A stretch of 43,760 bases of DNA, taken from contig DIDN01000149.1 in NCBI GenBank assembly GCA_002418185.1, positions 1 to 43,760 of the forward strand. The letters run 5' to 3'. The notes beneath the pieces are model-generated. The model was not told the origin of the DNA, ran no database searches, and saw only the letters and a list, made by a program, of their open reading frames with translations. Position 1 is the first letter of the stretch, and every line of letters starts with the position of its first letter. Origin of the DNA: Deltaproteobacteria bacterium UBA5799 (GTDB lineage Bacteria; Desulfobacterota; GWC2-55-46). This document shows, in pieces, positions 23,246 through 31,975 of the stretch. The position numbers and the translations under genes are program-made.

Positions 23246-24304
23246 TCATATCATGTTTATTATTTCAGCGGCTATCAGTTCGAGGGGCGCGACCTTGTCG
23301 GCGAGCCCGGCTTCAATGATCGATTTCGGCATCCCGAAGACGGTCGAGGTCTGCTCGTCCTGCGCTATCGTCTTTCCGCCCTTTTCCTTTATGAGCCTCA
23401 TGCCCTCCCTGCCGTCGCTCCCCATGCCCGTCAGTATCACTCCGAGCGACCTGCCGGGATAGCTCTCGGCCACCGAAGACATCGAGATGTCGATGGACGG
23501 CCTGTACATGGCGTCCCGGGGCTCGTTGTCGACCTGGAAGAAGAAGTCCGTAAGCCCCTTTCTCCTGACCCGGGTCTGAAGCCCCCCCGGAGAGACGAAG
23601 ACCTTCCCGGAACCGATGCTTTCGCCGTTTTCGGCCTCCTTGACCGGAAGGCCGCAGACCTCGTTCATCCTCTCGGCGAACGCGCCCGTGAACATGCGCG
23701 GCATGTGGACGGAGACGAGTATGCTCGTGTCGATGCCGGCCGGGAGGCTTGCAAGGACCGTCTGGACGGCCCTCGGGCCGCCGGTCGAGGCCCCGATGGC
23801 GACGAACCCGATCTTCAGGCTGGCGAACCCTCTCTTTCCGGTAAAAACCGGCGGCTGGGGTGCGACGGCGGTTTTCGAGTTCCGGAGCGAAACGAAGTGG
23901 TGCTTTCTCCTCGCCAGGGCCTTGACCTTGGTAATGAGCTCGTCCTGTATCTTCATGAGGTCGAGAGCCGAGGTGACGAGGTTCTTGGAGATATAGTCGG
24001 CGGCCCCCTTGTCGATCGCATCGAAGGTCGCCTTGGCGCCCTCCTTGGTAAGCGAGCTCACCATCAATATCGGGACAGGCATCCTTTCCATGAGCGCCTC
24101 CGTTGCCTCAAGCCCGTCCATTTTGGGCATCTCGACGTCCATGGTGACTACGTCGGGCCTGAGCTCAAGCGCCATGGAGACCCCCTCGGCCCCGTCCCGC
24201 GCGGTCCCTACGACGCCTATGCCCGGGTCTGTCTCCAGCATCTGCTTCAGGACCCGCCTCATGAAGGCGGAATCGTCTACTACAAGCACGTTTATCTTGG
24301 ACAT
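23246..24304 (-). CDS. cheB: CheB, protein-glutamate methylesterase
   Basis: A 352-residue CheB: N-terminal receiver domain with phospho-acceptor D56 (VTMDVEMPKMDG) and D10/D11, then a methylesterase domain with the catalytic triad S173 (GASTGGP), H200 (SVHMP) and D297 (GMGSDG). It demethylates or deamidates chemoreceptors in balance with CheR. It follows cheA with a 9-base gap. Confidence 0.96.
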   Translation of the reverse strand: MSKINVLVVDDSAFMRRVLKQMLETDPGIGVVGTARDGAEGVSMALELRPDVVTMDVEMPKMDGLEATEALMERMPVPILMVSSLTKEGAKATFDAIDKGAADYISKNLVTSALDLMKIQDELITKVKALARRKHHFVSLRNSKTAVAPQPPVFTGKRGFASLKIGFVAIGASTGGPRAVQTVLASLPAGIDTSILVSVHMPRMFTGAFAERMNEVCGLPVKEAENGESIGSGKVFVSPGGLQTRVRRKGLTDFFFQVDNEPRDAMYRPSIDISMSSVAESYPGRSLGVILTGMGSDGREGMRLIKEKGGKTIAQDEQTSTVFGMPKSIIEAGLADKVAPLELIAAEIINMI

Positions 24305-24313
24305 TTCACTCCC

Positions 24314-26011
24314 TCAGTGCACATACGCGCCCTTCGCGGACGTAAGAAGGCCGGCCATGTCCAGTATCAATATGACATTGCCGTCGCCGGTTATGCATGC
24401 CCCGGCAACGCCTTCCGTGCCCTTGAGGTACTCGCTCATGGACTTCATCACTATCTCCTCCTGGCCGTGCAGCCTGTCGACCAGGATGCCGAAGGTCTTC
24501 TCGCCTATTCCTATGACGACGATGTACTTCCATTCGGACTGCCCCGGGGAGTCCTCGCCAGAAACGAGCGCCCCGAGCCTTACGACCGGGATAACCCTGT
24601 CGCGTATGTTTATGGCCTCCCGGCCCTCTATGGTCTTTATCTCGTCTCCTGTCACCCGGATATTCTCAATGACGTTCGAGAGCGGTATGGCGTAGACCTC
24701 TCCTCCGGCCTCGACGGTGAGCGCCTGAATGATCGCGAGCGTAAGCGGCAGCCTGAACAGGATCGTCGTCCCCTTGCCTATTTCGGAGTCTATCGATGTA
24801 GTCCCGTTTATGCGGGAGATGTTGGTCTTTACGACGTCCATGCCGACGCCCCGGCCCGAGATGCTGCTCACTTCCTTGGCGGTGGAGAACCCCGGGAGGA
24901 ATATAAGGCCCAAAGCGTCCCTTTCCGAGAGCCGCTCGGCCTCTTCCGCGCTTATAACGCCCTTTTCGACAGCCGACCTCTTCACAGCCTCGGGGTCTAT
25001 GCCCTTGCCGTCGTCCGAGACCGAGACGATGATATTTCTCCCCTCCTGGTAAGCGCAAAGCGATATCGTGCCGCAGGGCGGCTTCCCCTTCTCTGCCCTC
25101 TCCTCCGGAGTTTCCATCCCGTGGTCCACCGCGTTTCGTATGAGGTGGACGAGCGGGTCTCCTATCTCCTCGATGACTGTCTTGTCCATCTCGGTCTCTT
25201 CGCCGCTCAGGACCAGCTCCACCTGTTTTCCGGTCTGCCTCGCAAGGTCCCTGACTATCCTCGGGAACTTGTTGAAGACCTTGGCGATCGGCTGCATCCT
25301 TATCTTCATGACGCCGAGCTGGAGGTCGGAGGTAACGAGATCGAGTTGCGCTATGGCCTCGCCCACCTGGGACTGCAGCTCCCCCTCGACTCCGCTTTCC
25401 GAGAGCCTCGCGCCGAGCCTCATGAGCCTGTTCCTCGAGAGGACCAGCTCGCCTGCAAGGTTAAGCACCGTATCCAGCCTGTCTATGTCGACCCTTATGG
25501 ACTGGTCCTTCGAGGCCCCGGCAACGCCCTGGCCCTCGTCCGCCCTCGGCTGTTTCTGCTCCTCGTCCGGTGCGGGGCTTTCCGCGCCGGGCGCTGGCCC
25601 GTCCGGCCCCGACGGCCCGACGTTCAATATGCCGCCGAGGACGGCTATGATGCCGCTTGTGTCTTCTTTCTTTCCGTTCTTCTCGCGTATGTTGACGAGT
25701 ATTACCCTGATCAGGTCCACTGCGCGGAGTATCGCGTCCATGACGGCAGGCGTCACTCTCATCTCGGATTTCCTGAGCTTGTTGAGCACGTCCTCGGTGA
25801 CGTGCGTGACCTCGACCATCTGGTCGAACCCCAGGAACCCGGCGGCCCCCTTTATGGTGTGGATGGACCTGAATATGTCGTTCAGGAGCGCCACGTCGCC
25901 CGGCTTCTTCTCGAGCTCCACGAACTTCTGGTCAAGGGTCTCCAGCGATTCCGTGGACTCCGAGATGAAGTCGTTTATAATGTCGTCCATCTCGTCCGAG
26001 GGGAATGACAC
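24314..26011 (-). CDS. cheA: CheA, chemotaxis histidine kinase lacking P2
   Basis: A 565-residue CheA: the P1 phosphotransfer domain has His51 (FRSIHTIKGAAGFLGF), then a Pro/Gly-rich linker (about 120-160) where the CheY-binding P2 domain would be, the P3 dimer helices, the P4 ATP-binding domain (HLIRNAVDHG, DDGKGID, GRGVGMDVV) and the P5 CheW-like domain at the end. GTG at 26011 is chosen since its product MSFPSDEMDDIINDF matches the usual N-terminus; ATG at 25990 is an alternative, and neither has a strong ribosome site. Missing P2 suggests slower or direct CheY docking. Confidence 0.95.
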   Translation of the reverse strand: MSFPSDEMDDIINDFISESTESLETLDQKFVELEKKPGDVALLNDIFRSIHTIKGAAGFLGFDQMVEVTHVTEDVLNKLRKSEMRVTPAVMDAILRAVDLIRVILVNIREKNGKKEDTSGIIAVLGGILNVGPSGPDGPAPGAESPAPDEEQKQPRADEGQGVAGASKDQSIRVDIDRLDTVLNLAGELVLSRNRLMRLGARLSESGVEGELQSQVGEAIAQLDLVTSDLQLGVMKIRMQPIAKVFNKFPRIVRDLARQTGKQVELVLSGEETEMDKTVIEEIGDPLVHLIRNAVDHGMETPEERAEKGKPPCGTISLCAYQEGRNIIVSVSDDGKGIDPEAVKRSAVEKGVISAEEAERLSERDALGLIFLPGFSTAKEVSSISGRGVGMDVVKTNISRINGTTSIDSEIGKGTTILFRLPLTLAIIQALTVEAGGEVYAIPLSNVIENIRVTGDEIKTIEGREAINIRDRVIPVVRLGALVSGEDSPGQSEWKYIVVIGIGEKTFGILVDRLHGQEEIVMKSMSEYLKGTEGVAGACITGDGNVILILDMAGLLTSAKGAYVH

Positions 26012-26045
26012 GGCTCTTTCTCTTCCTTTCAATGACCCGTTGTAA

Positions 26046-26061
26046 TGCCTGTCAGCAGGCA
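26046..26061 (-). repeat. Small stem-loop between cheZ and cheA
   Basis: TGCCTG-N4-CAGGCA forms a six-pair stem in the 93-base gap before cheA. No T-run follows on the minus strand, so it is not a clear terminator; it may slow decay of the mRNA or adjust cheA level. Confidence 0.3.
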
Positions 26062-26104
26062 CGCACTGACGCGCGCCGCAGCTAATGGTTTGCGGCCTGG
26101 GGCC

Positions 26105-26686
26105 CTACGAGCCTATCTCCTTCAAGACCCGGTCCACCATGTCCTGGTTCGGCTGCGCTTCCCTGGCCTTTTTGGACTCCGGTCCCCTTGAGCCTCCGCC
26201 GTTTTCCTCGAAACCGAAGCTCATGGCCACCTCGACGATCTTCTGCTCCACCACCGAGAGGGACTTGATGACCTTTGCGAGCTTCTGGCCGGTGAGGTCC
26301 TGGAACGACATGAGCGCGAAGAGCTCGACCATCTCTCCCCTGGCCTTGGCGTTTATCATCTGCAGCTCACCGATGAGGGCCGCTCCCCTGCCCGGGTCGC
26401 TTCCAGGCGAGGCCGCCCATTCGGAGAGCGATTTAAGGGCCGCTCCCGCCTTGTCCTGCTCCGACATGAGCCCCTCGACTATGTTCATAATCTTGTTAGC
26501 AGCGGTCTCGAGGTCGCCCGTAACTGATGAGAGCTGCGTCGAGGCCTCGGGGAACTGCTCGGAGCCCATCTTGACGGTAGTCTCTATGGTGTCTATTCCC
26601 TGCCTTGTCTTGTCTATGAACTTCGCCAGGCCGGTAAGCTCCTCGCGGATCTTGTTCATCACGCCGCTCCATTCCCTCTGTGTCAT
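26105..26686 (-). CDS. cheZ: CheZ, CheY-P phosphatase
   Basis: A 193-residue helical protein with the CheZ active motif SFQDLTGQ: D130 and Q134 correspond to the catalytic Asp and Gln of E. coli CheZ. The C-terminus NQDMVDRVLKEIGS resembles the CheY-binding tail (QDQVDDLLDSLGF type). It removes phosphate from CheY-P. It follows cheY directly, and no cheC, cheX or fliY-type phosphatase is seen in the window. Confidence 0.88.
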   Translation of the reverse strand: MTQREWSGVMNKIREELTGLAKFIDKTRQGIDTIETTVKMGSEQFPEASTQLSSVTGDLETAANKIMNIVEGLMSEQDKAGAALKSLSEWAASPGSDPGRGAALIGELQMINAKARGEMVELFALMSFQDLTGQKLAKVIKSLSVVEQKIVEVAMSFGFEENGGGSRGPESKKAREAQPNQDMVDRVLKEIGS

Positions 26687-26733
26687 ATTCCTCCTCCGTT
26701 GTGGACTCGTTTATGCGCCGGGACGGCGCCTTA

Positions 26734-27123
26734 TTACTGGTTGACCTTCTGCAGGATCAGGTCTATCCGCTCCTTGAGCGCAGCCGCGGTGAATGGCTTG
26801 ACGATATAGTTGTTAACGCCGGCCTGCACCGCGGTCACGATGTTCTCCTTCGCCGCCTCCGCCGTCACCATCAGCACCGGCGTGTCCTTGAGGGCGGCAT
26901 CCGACCTTATCGCCTTAAGGAGCTCTATCCCGGGCATGTTCGGCATGTTCCAGTCGGTCACGACGAAATCGAACCTGGAGGCCCTGAGCTTCTCGAGCGC
27001 GGTCGTGCCGTCGTCGGCCTCCTCGACGTTGTTGTAGCCTATCTCCCTCAGGATGTTCTTTATTATCCTCCTCATGGTGGAAAAGTCGTCCACTACGAGT
27101 ATCTTCATGTTCTGGTCCAGCAT
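26734..27123 (-). CDS. cheY: CheY, flagellar switch response regulator
   Basis: A 129-residue single receiver domain. VVDDFSTMRRI with D12/D13, phospho-acceptor D57 in VTDWNMPNM, T87 and K109 are all present, and the DWNMPNM segment is nearly identical to E. coli CheY. It binds FliM when phosphorylated. GGAGGGG lies just before the ATG. Paired with cheZ downstream, this copy is the probable motor regulator. Confidence 0.95.
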   Translation of the reverse strand: MLDQNMKILVVDDFSTMRRIIKNILREIGYNNVEEADDGTTALEKLRASRFDFVVTDWNMPNMPGIELLKAIRSDAALKDTPVLMVTAEAAKENIVTAVQAGVNNYIVKPFTAAALKERIDLILQKVNQ

Positions 27124-27156
27124 GGCCCCCTCCTCTTTATCTCGAATGAAGTCGTT

Positions 27157-27519
27157 TCATAACAGTTTTTCGATTTCGTAGAGCAGCCTTTGCGGGGATA
27201 TCGGCTTGGAAAGATAGGTCGTGACACCCGCCTCCAGGCCCATGCGCCTGTCCGCCTCCCCGGCCTCCGTGGTTATCATGACGATCGGGATCTCCTTGTA
27301 GGCGTCCTGGCTCCGCAGGCTCTTGGAGAGCTCGTATCCGTCCATCTGCGGCATGTTCAGGTCGGTTACGATGAGGTCTATGGGGCTGGTGGCCAGCAGC
27401 TCAAGCGCCTCTATCCCGTTCGACGCGCTGATTATCTTGTACCCCTTCTCCTTGATGATGTAGGACAGGAGCTTCCTCGTCGTGTCGCAGTCGTCGACTA
27501 CAAGAATTTTCTTCTCCAT
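27157..27519 (-). CDS. CheY-like response regulator (second receiver)
   Basis: A 120-residue single receiver domain with D9/D10, phospho-acceptor D53 (VTDLNMPQMDG), T83 and K105. It lacks the DWNMPNM switch-type segment of the neighbouring cheY, so it is probably not the main motor regulator. It may be a phosphate sink or act on another target. It starts 15 bases after cheR ends. Confidence 0.93.
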   Translation of the reverse strand: MEKKILVVDDCDTTRKLLSYIIKEKGYKIISASNGIEALELLATSPIDLIVTDLNMPQMDGYELSKSLRSQDAYKEIPIVMITTEAGEADRRMGLEAGVTTYLSKPISPQRLLYEIEKLL

Positions 27520-27534
27520 GCTACGCCCCTTGAA

Positions 27535-28389
27535 TCAGATTTTTTTGTAGACTACCGAGCGCTCCATGCTGACCGGCCTGAAGAGCCTCGTTATGCTGTG
27601 GAGCGACTCCGAGAACCCTACGAGCAGGTACCCGCCCTTTGCCATGCTGTCGTACAGGTGCCCGATCGCCTTTTTCTTCGACGCGTCGTCGAAATATATG
27701 AGCACGTTCCTGCAGAAGACTATATCCATGCCGCGGACCGCCCTGGTCTCGTTGGCGTCTATGAGGTTTATCTTTTTGTAGCGGACCGGACCGCGCACCT
27801 TCCCGTTGATGGAATATGATTCTCCGCTGGCGGTGAAATATTTCCTGATGTACTCCTCCGGCGTGTTCCTCAGGGAATACTTCTCGTAGACCCCCGCCTG
27901 GGCCGCGTTCAGGACGCTGTCGCTTATATCGCTTCCGAGTATCTCCACGTTCCACCCCCTCGAAGGAACGCAGTCCTCGTGGAGCATCATCGAGATGGTC
28001 AGCGGCTCCTCGCCGGTCGAGCACGCCGCGCTCCATATCCTGATGCTCCTGTCTGAGCACCTGGACTTCTCCTCGATGACCTTTGAGACCACGCCTTTCC
28101 TGAACGCCTCCAGCTGGGGGACGTCCCTGAAGAAGCTCGTCTCGTTCGTGACCACCGAATTGCAGAGCGCCTGTATCTCGCGCTCTCTCTCGCCGTCGTA
28201 GGTGAGGAAATAATAGTAGTCCTCGAAGGTCTTCAGGTCCTTCAGCTCAAGCCTTCTCGCGAGCCTCGTCTCCAGGAGGTACTTCTTGTTGTCGGGGACG
28301 AAAATCCCCGACCGCTTGTAGACGATATCCCTCAGGAGGAGAAAGGTCTCGGGGGACAGCCTGGGTTTATTTAATCCCAAAGTCAGCAT
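27535..28389 (-). CDS. cheR: CheR, chemoreceptor methyltransferase
   Basis: A 284-residue CheR: helical N-terminal domain, the NETSFFRD motif (82-89) and the SAM site WSAACSTGEEPLT (119-131), then DIVFCRNVLIYFD. It methylates receptor glutamates. Its start overlaps the HEAT-repeat gene stop by 7 bases, so the two are translationally coupled. No TPR extension is present. Confidence 0.95.
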   Translation of the reverse strand: MLTLGLNKPRLSPETFLLLRDIVYKRSGIFVPDNKKYLLETRLARRLELKDLKTFEDYYYFLTYDGEREREIQALCNSVVTNETSFFRDVPQLEAFRKGVVSKVIEEKSRCSDRSIRIWSAACSTGEEPLTISMMLHEDCVPSRGWNVEILGSDISDSVLNAAQAGVYEKYSLRNTPEEYIRKYFTASGESYSINGKVRGPVRYKKINLIDANETRAVRGMDIVFCRNVLIYFDDASKKKAIGHLYDSMAKGGYLLVGFSESLHSITRLFRPVSMERSVVYKKI

Positions 28390-30308
28390 CTGAGCGTTTC
28401 GATGGCGCTCTCGACAGCCCCCCTTACGCTTGGGTCGGGGTGGTTTACGAACTGTTCGAGCGCGCCTACGGCGCCCGTTGCGCCGAGCCTCTCAAGGGCC
28501 CTGGCCGCAGCGGCCTTCACGGGCGCCTCGTCCTTTATGAGTTTTTCTATAATGAGCCCCTCGATATCGTGCTCGCCCAGCTCTCCCAGGAGCAGCACCG
28601 AGTGGTACCTCACCCATATGTTCCTGTCCGCGAGCGATCTTACAAGCGCGGACTTGATCTTCTCGCCGTTCCAGCCGTTAAGCCCCTTCAGGACCGACAA
28701 CTTCACCTCGTCGCTGTCGTCGGCGAGCCCCTTGATGAGGACGTCCACCGCGTACGGCATGCCGAGCCTGGCCATGGACTTGTACGCGGCCTTCCTGACG
28801 TTCGGACTCTCGTCACCGGCGGCGGCATTCAGAAGGTCGAGCGCCTTCCCGTCACCGATAAGCCCGAGGCCCCTCGCCCCCATCTCCCTCATCTGGTCGT
28901 TCGGGTCCTCGAGGAACGCCATGAAGCCGTTCCTTACCGAATCGGCGGGTATGAGCGCAATGCTGTCCGTTATCTCCTCCATTACGTCCCTGTACGATTC
29001 GTTCCTGACGGCCTCGAAGAGCCTTGCGACGGCCGCCGGTCCGGCGAGCGAGGCAAGCGCCCTGGCCGCGACCTTGCGCGTATGCCCGTCAGGGCCTTCG
29101 AGAAAGTCGTATAGCACCTCTATGGAGCTCGTGGAACCGATCGATTCGAGGGCGGCGACCACCTCGCGCAGTTCGTTCTTTCCGACCTTGCCCACCAGTT
29201 CCTTCAATACGGGGACCGCCGCAACCGCCCTCATCTCGCCGAGCGCCTTCACCAGGACCTTGAGGCTTTTGCCTCCCAGGAGCACCTTGTCCTTCAGGGC
29301 AGGCAGGAACCTCCGGCCAGAGACGCTCAGGAGCGAGTCGACCAGAAGGGCCTCGGTCTCCTCGTCCATGTCGTTCTGGGCGTCTATGAAATCGAAGATG
29401 CGGTCCAGCCCCTCGGGGGTTTTCAGGAGCGCCATCCCCCTTATGGACTTGAGCTGCCCAGCCCTGTCAGTCTTTTCCTTGAGCTTCCTTGAGAGGAAGG
29501 CGAAGTAGGTCTTCCTGAATTCCGGGTCGGGCCTGAAGTCAGAGCCTGCCGAGAAGACTTTTTCAAGCAGGTCCACGATGGCGCCGGTGCTGAAGTCCCT
29601 GCCTTTGCGCACCAGAGGTTCGAGCTTCTTGAGCACCGCGGACGCGTCCACGGCGGACGCCATCTTCGCGACAGCGTCTATTGCCGCCTCCTTGATAAGG
29701 CCGGAGTCGGTCTCGGTCATCTTCAGCAAAGGCTGAAGGGCCCGCCTGTCCTGCACGAGGCCGAGCCCCTCTATCGCGGAAAACTTAACCCACTCCTCGG
29801 GGTCCTCGAGCGCGTTGAGGAGCGCCGGGACAGAGTCCGGGTCCCTGAGCTTCCCGAGGCACACGGCGGACGAGGCCCTGACATTGGGGTTCTCGTGCCT
29901 TATAAGCGGGTATAGGAGGTCCAGGAACTCGTCGTTCCTGGTGTTGGAGATTATGTCGATGGCGAACTTGACCACGTCCTGGTCGCTGTCGCTCAAGAGG
30001 GCGGCGATCGACGCCGAGGCGTCCTGTCCGAGGAGCTCGAGTATCTCTATCCCGATGTTCCTTATGGCAGCGTTCGAGTCACGGAGGAGCGGCACCATCG
30101 CCTCGGCGACCTCCGGGCCGCCGATGGACGTAAGCGCGTTAAGGGCCGCCTCCCTCACACCCTGGTCAGCGTCCCTCAACGCCGCGGAAAGGTCGGGCAC
30201 AAACTCGTTGAGCCTTCCCTCCTCGACCCGCTCGCAGGCGTCCCTTCTCAGGCAGGGGTCCTCGGAGGCGAGCATCTCCCTCAGGGAATCGATATCGACG
30301 TTTTCCAT
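28383..30308 (-). CDS. HEAT-repeat protein at the head of the chemotaxis operon
   Basis: A 641-residue protein made almost wholly of HEAT repeats of about 31 residues, each with a pattern like ...DPDxxVRxxAxxALGxLG...AVPxLxxxLxD. Clear copies include those around DADQGVREAALNALTSIGG and DDSDEVKLSVLKGLNGWNG. There is no signal peptide, membrane helix or catalytic domain, so it is likely a cytoplasmic scaffold. Lyase-like HEAT proteins are seen next to cheR in some delta-proteobacteria. GTG at 30314 is possible, but GAAGGGG favours the ATG at 30308. A FliA-type promoter lies directly upstream, so it is expressed with the chemotaxis genes. Confidence 0.88.
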   Translation of the reverse strand: MENVDIDSLREMLASEDPCLRRDACERVEEGRLNEFVPDLSAALRDADQGVREAALNALTSIGGPEVAEAMVPLLRDSNAAIRNIGIEILELLGQDASASIAALLSDSDQDVVKFAIDIISNTRNDEFLDLLYPLIRHENPNVRASSAVCLGKLRDPDSVPALLNALEDPEEWVKFSAIEGLGLVQDRRALQPLLKMTETDSGLIKEAAIDAVAKMASAVDASAVLKKLEPLVRKGRDFSTGAIVDLLEKVFSAGSDFRPDPEFRKTYFAFLSRKLKEKTDRAGQLKSIRGMALLKTPEGLDRIFDFIDAQNDMDEETEALLVDSLLSVSGRRFLPALKDKVLLGGKSLKVLVKALGEMRAVAAVPVLKELVGKVGKNELREVVAALESIGSTSSIEVLYDFLEGPDGHTRKVAARALASLAGPAAVARLFEAVRNESYRDVMEEITDSIALIPADSVRNGFMAFLEDPNDQMREMGARGLGLIGDGKALDLLNAAAGDESPNVRKAAYKSMARLGMPYAVDVLIKGLADDSDEVKLSVLKGLNGWNGEKIKSALVRSLADRNIWVRYHSVLLLGELGEHDIEGLIIEKLIKDEAPVKAAAARALERLGATGAVGALEQFVNHPDPSVRGAVESAIETLRC

Positions 30309-30323
30309 AGCCACCCCTTCATG

Positions 30324-30351
30324 TTATCGGGTAAAAGGCAGTTTTCCTTTA
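30324..30351 (-). promoter_or_regulatory. Sigma-28 promoter of the HEAT-cheR chemotaxis operon
   Basis: TAAA (30351-30348) and CCCGATAA (30331-30324) match the FliA boxes, the second at 7 of 8 positions, with the same 16-base distance as at flgM. The start should be near 30317, leaving a very short leader. It comes straight after fliA, so FliA switches on the next block of genes. Confidence 0.75.
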
Positions 30352-30368
30352 ATTTATCTGAAAAGTGA

Positions 30369-31091
30369 CTAAAGGGTGCGTTTAAGCCTACCCTTCAGCC
30401 TGTGCATGGTCTGGCTGTGGAGCTGGCAGACGCGGGACTCGGTTATATCGAGCACCTTGCCTATCTCCTTGAGCGTGAGCTCGTCGTAATAATAGAGGGA
30501 AATTATGAGCTTTTCCTTGTCCGGGAGCGTTTCCACCGCCTCGGCGACCTTCTTCTTTATCTGTTCGAGCTTTACGAGCTGCATCGGGTCGCTGCCGTCG
30601 GGGTCCTTTATGCAATCGAGTATGTTCATCCCCTCGTCATGGCTCATGCCGAGGTCTTCGAGGTTCAAAACGCTTACCGCGCTCACCTGGCTCAACATGC
30701 TGTTCAGCTCATCGGTGGAGATCTCCAGGAACCTGGCCACCTCCTCCGTCTCGGCGGGCCGCCCGGTCTTCCTCTCGATCTGGTCGTACGCCTTCTCGAG
30801 CTGGTTAGACTTGTCCCTCATGGACCTGGTCATCCAGTCCATGCTCCGGAGCTCGTCCATTATCGCGCCCCTTATCCTGATGGACGCGTAAGTGTTGAAC
30901 TGGACGCCCTTGCCGGAGTCGAACCTGTCTATCGACTCAAGGAGCCCGATCGTACCGGCGCTTATGAGGTCGTTCACGTCGATGTGCGGAGGTAGGTTGA
31001 CCGCCACCTGGTATGCGATTATCTTCACCAGGTGTATGTTCTCCTCAAGCAGCCTGTCTCTTTCCGTCTTCACGTTCTGCATTGTAGTCAT
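30369..31091 (-). CDS. fliA: FliA, flagellar sigma factor 28
   Basis: A 240-residue sigma-70-family protein: region 2 (DLISAGTIGLLESIDRFDSGKGVQFNTYASIRIRGAIMDELRSMDW), region 3 and region 4 with the helix-turn-helix TLKEIGKVLDITESRVCQLHSQTMHRLK. FTYAxxRIRGAIxDELR is the FliA hallmark. It reads TAAA-N15/16-GCCGATAA promoters, at least two of which lie in this window. FlgM, encoded here, inhibits it. It is the last gene of the export operon. Confidence 0.96.
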   Translation of the reverse strand: MTTMQNVKTERDRLLEENIHLVKIIAYQVAVNLPPHIDVNDLISAGTIGLLESIDRFDSGKGVQFNTYASIRIRGAIMDELRSMDWMTRSMRDKSNQLEKAYDQIERKTGRPAETEEVARFLEISTDELNSMLSQVSAVSVLNLEDLGMSHDEGMNILDCIKDPDGSDPMQLVKLEQIKKKVAEAVETLPDKEKLIISLYYYDELTLKEIGKVLDITESRVCQLHSQTMHRLKGRLKRTL

Positions 31092-31107
31092 ATGCCTGCC
31101 CTTCGTG

Positions 31108-31962
31108 TCAGATATTTCTTCCCAGGAACTGCCTCCAGAAAAACTGCATCCCGCCCTTTAAAGCGCCATCGAGTGGCGCGTCGTTAAGCTCCCTCGCTAT
31201 CTCCTCGTAGCACCGGGAGGACTTGGACCCCGGGAAGAGCTCCATTACCGCCTTCTGCCTGGCGACGGACTTCTGGACGTTGTCGTCAGAGAGTACGCAG
31301 CCGACGTACTCTACCGAGATGCTCAGGAACCGCTCCGCGGCCAGGCTTATTTTCCTGTAGACCTCCGTCCCTTCCTTCCGGTCCCTGGCCTCGTTCACCA
31401 GGAGCTTGAACCTCCTCTCGCCGTGCTTGTGGAGGAGCACCTTCATGAGGGCGTAGGCGTCGGTGATGGAGGTCGGCTCCGGCGTGACCACCACCATTAT
31501 CTCCTGGGCCGCCATGTTGAAGAAAAGGACGTTGTTGGATATGCCCGCCCCGGTGTCGATTATCATGATATCGAAATCCGACTCGAGCGTTTCGAGGTGG
31601 GAGGCGAGCGCGAGCCGCTCCTCGGCGGAGAGGCTCGTGAGCTCCTGCACGCCGGAGCTTGCCGGGAGTATCCTTATGCCGCCGGGGCCGTCGACCAGTA
31701 CCTCCTTTATGCTCCTTTCTCCGCGGAGCAGGTGCCCGATGTTGTACCTCGGCGCGAGCCCGAGGAGCACGTCGAGGTTGCCGAGCCCCAGGTCGGCGTC
31801 AAGGAGGAGCACCCTTTTCCCCATCCGCGTAAACGCTATCGCAAGGTTCACCACCGAATTCGTCTTGCCGACGCCGCCCTTGCCGCTGCTCACGGAGATG
31901 ACCCTCGTCTCCCCGGCCTCCGGGCTCGCATCGAACTTCCTTAAAGTAACCGCCTGGTCCAT
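31108..31962 (-). CDS. flhG: FlhG (FleN/YlxH), MinD-like ATPase
   Basis: A 284-residue MinD/ParA-type ATPase with deviant Walker A GKGGVGKT (27-34), DADLGLGNLD and IIDTGAGI (Walker B region). The N-terminus MDQAVTLR is the DQAxxLR motif known to stimulate FlhF's GTPase. The C-terminal amphipathic helix (GGMQFFWRQFLG) fits membrane binding. FlhG limits flagellar number and, in FleQ systems, restrains that activator. It follows flhF, as usual. Confidence 0.95.
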   Translation of the reverse strand: MDQAVTLRKFDASPEAGETRVISVSSGKGGVGKTNSVVNLAIAFTRMGKRVLLLDADLGLGNLDVLLGLAPRYNIGHLLRGERSIKEVLVDGPGGIRILPASSGVQELTSLSAEERLALASHLETLESDFDIMIIDTGAGISNNVLFFNMAAQEIMVVVTPEPTSITDAYALMKVLLHKHGERRFKLLVNEARDRKEGTEVYRKISLAAERFLSISVEYVGCVLSDDNVQKSVARQKAVMELFPGSKSSRCYEEIARELNDAPLDGALKGGMQFFWRQFLGRNI

Positions 31963-31975
31963 TCAATCATTCTCC

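Noticed and set aside
23081..26008. A 975-residue open frame on the plus strand, antisense to motA, cheB and cheA.
   Set aside because: It lies fully opposite strongly supported genes, has no ribosome site or recognisable domain, and its composition follows the codon bias of the sense genes (high GC leaves few antisense stops). Similar long plus-strand frames at 3540-4838, 6813-7910 and 40574-41650 fail the same way.
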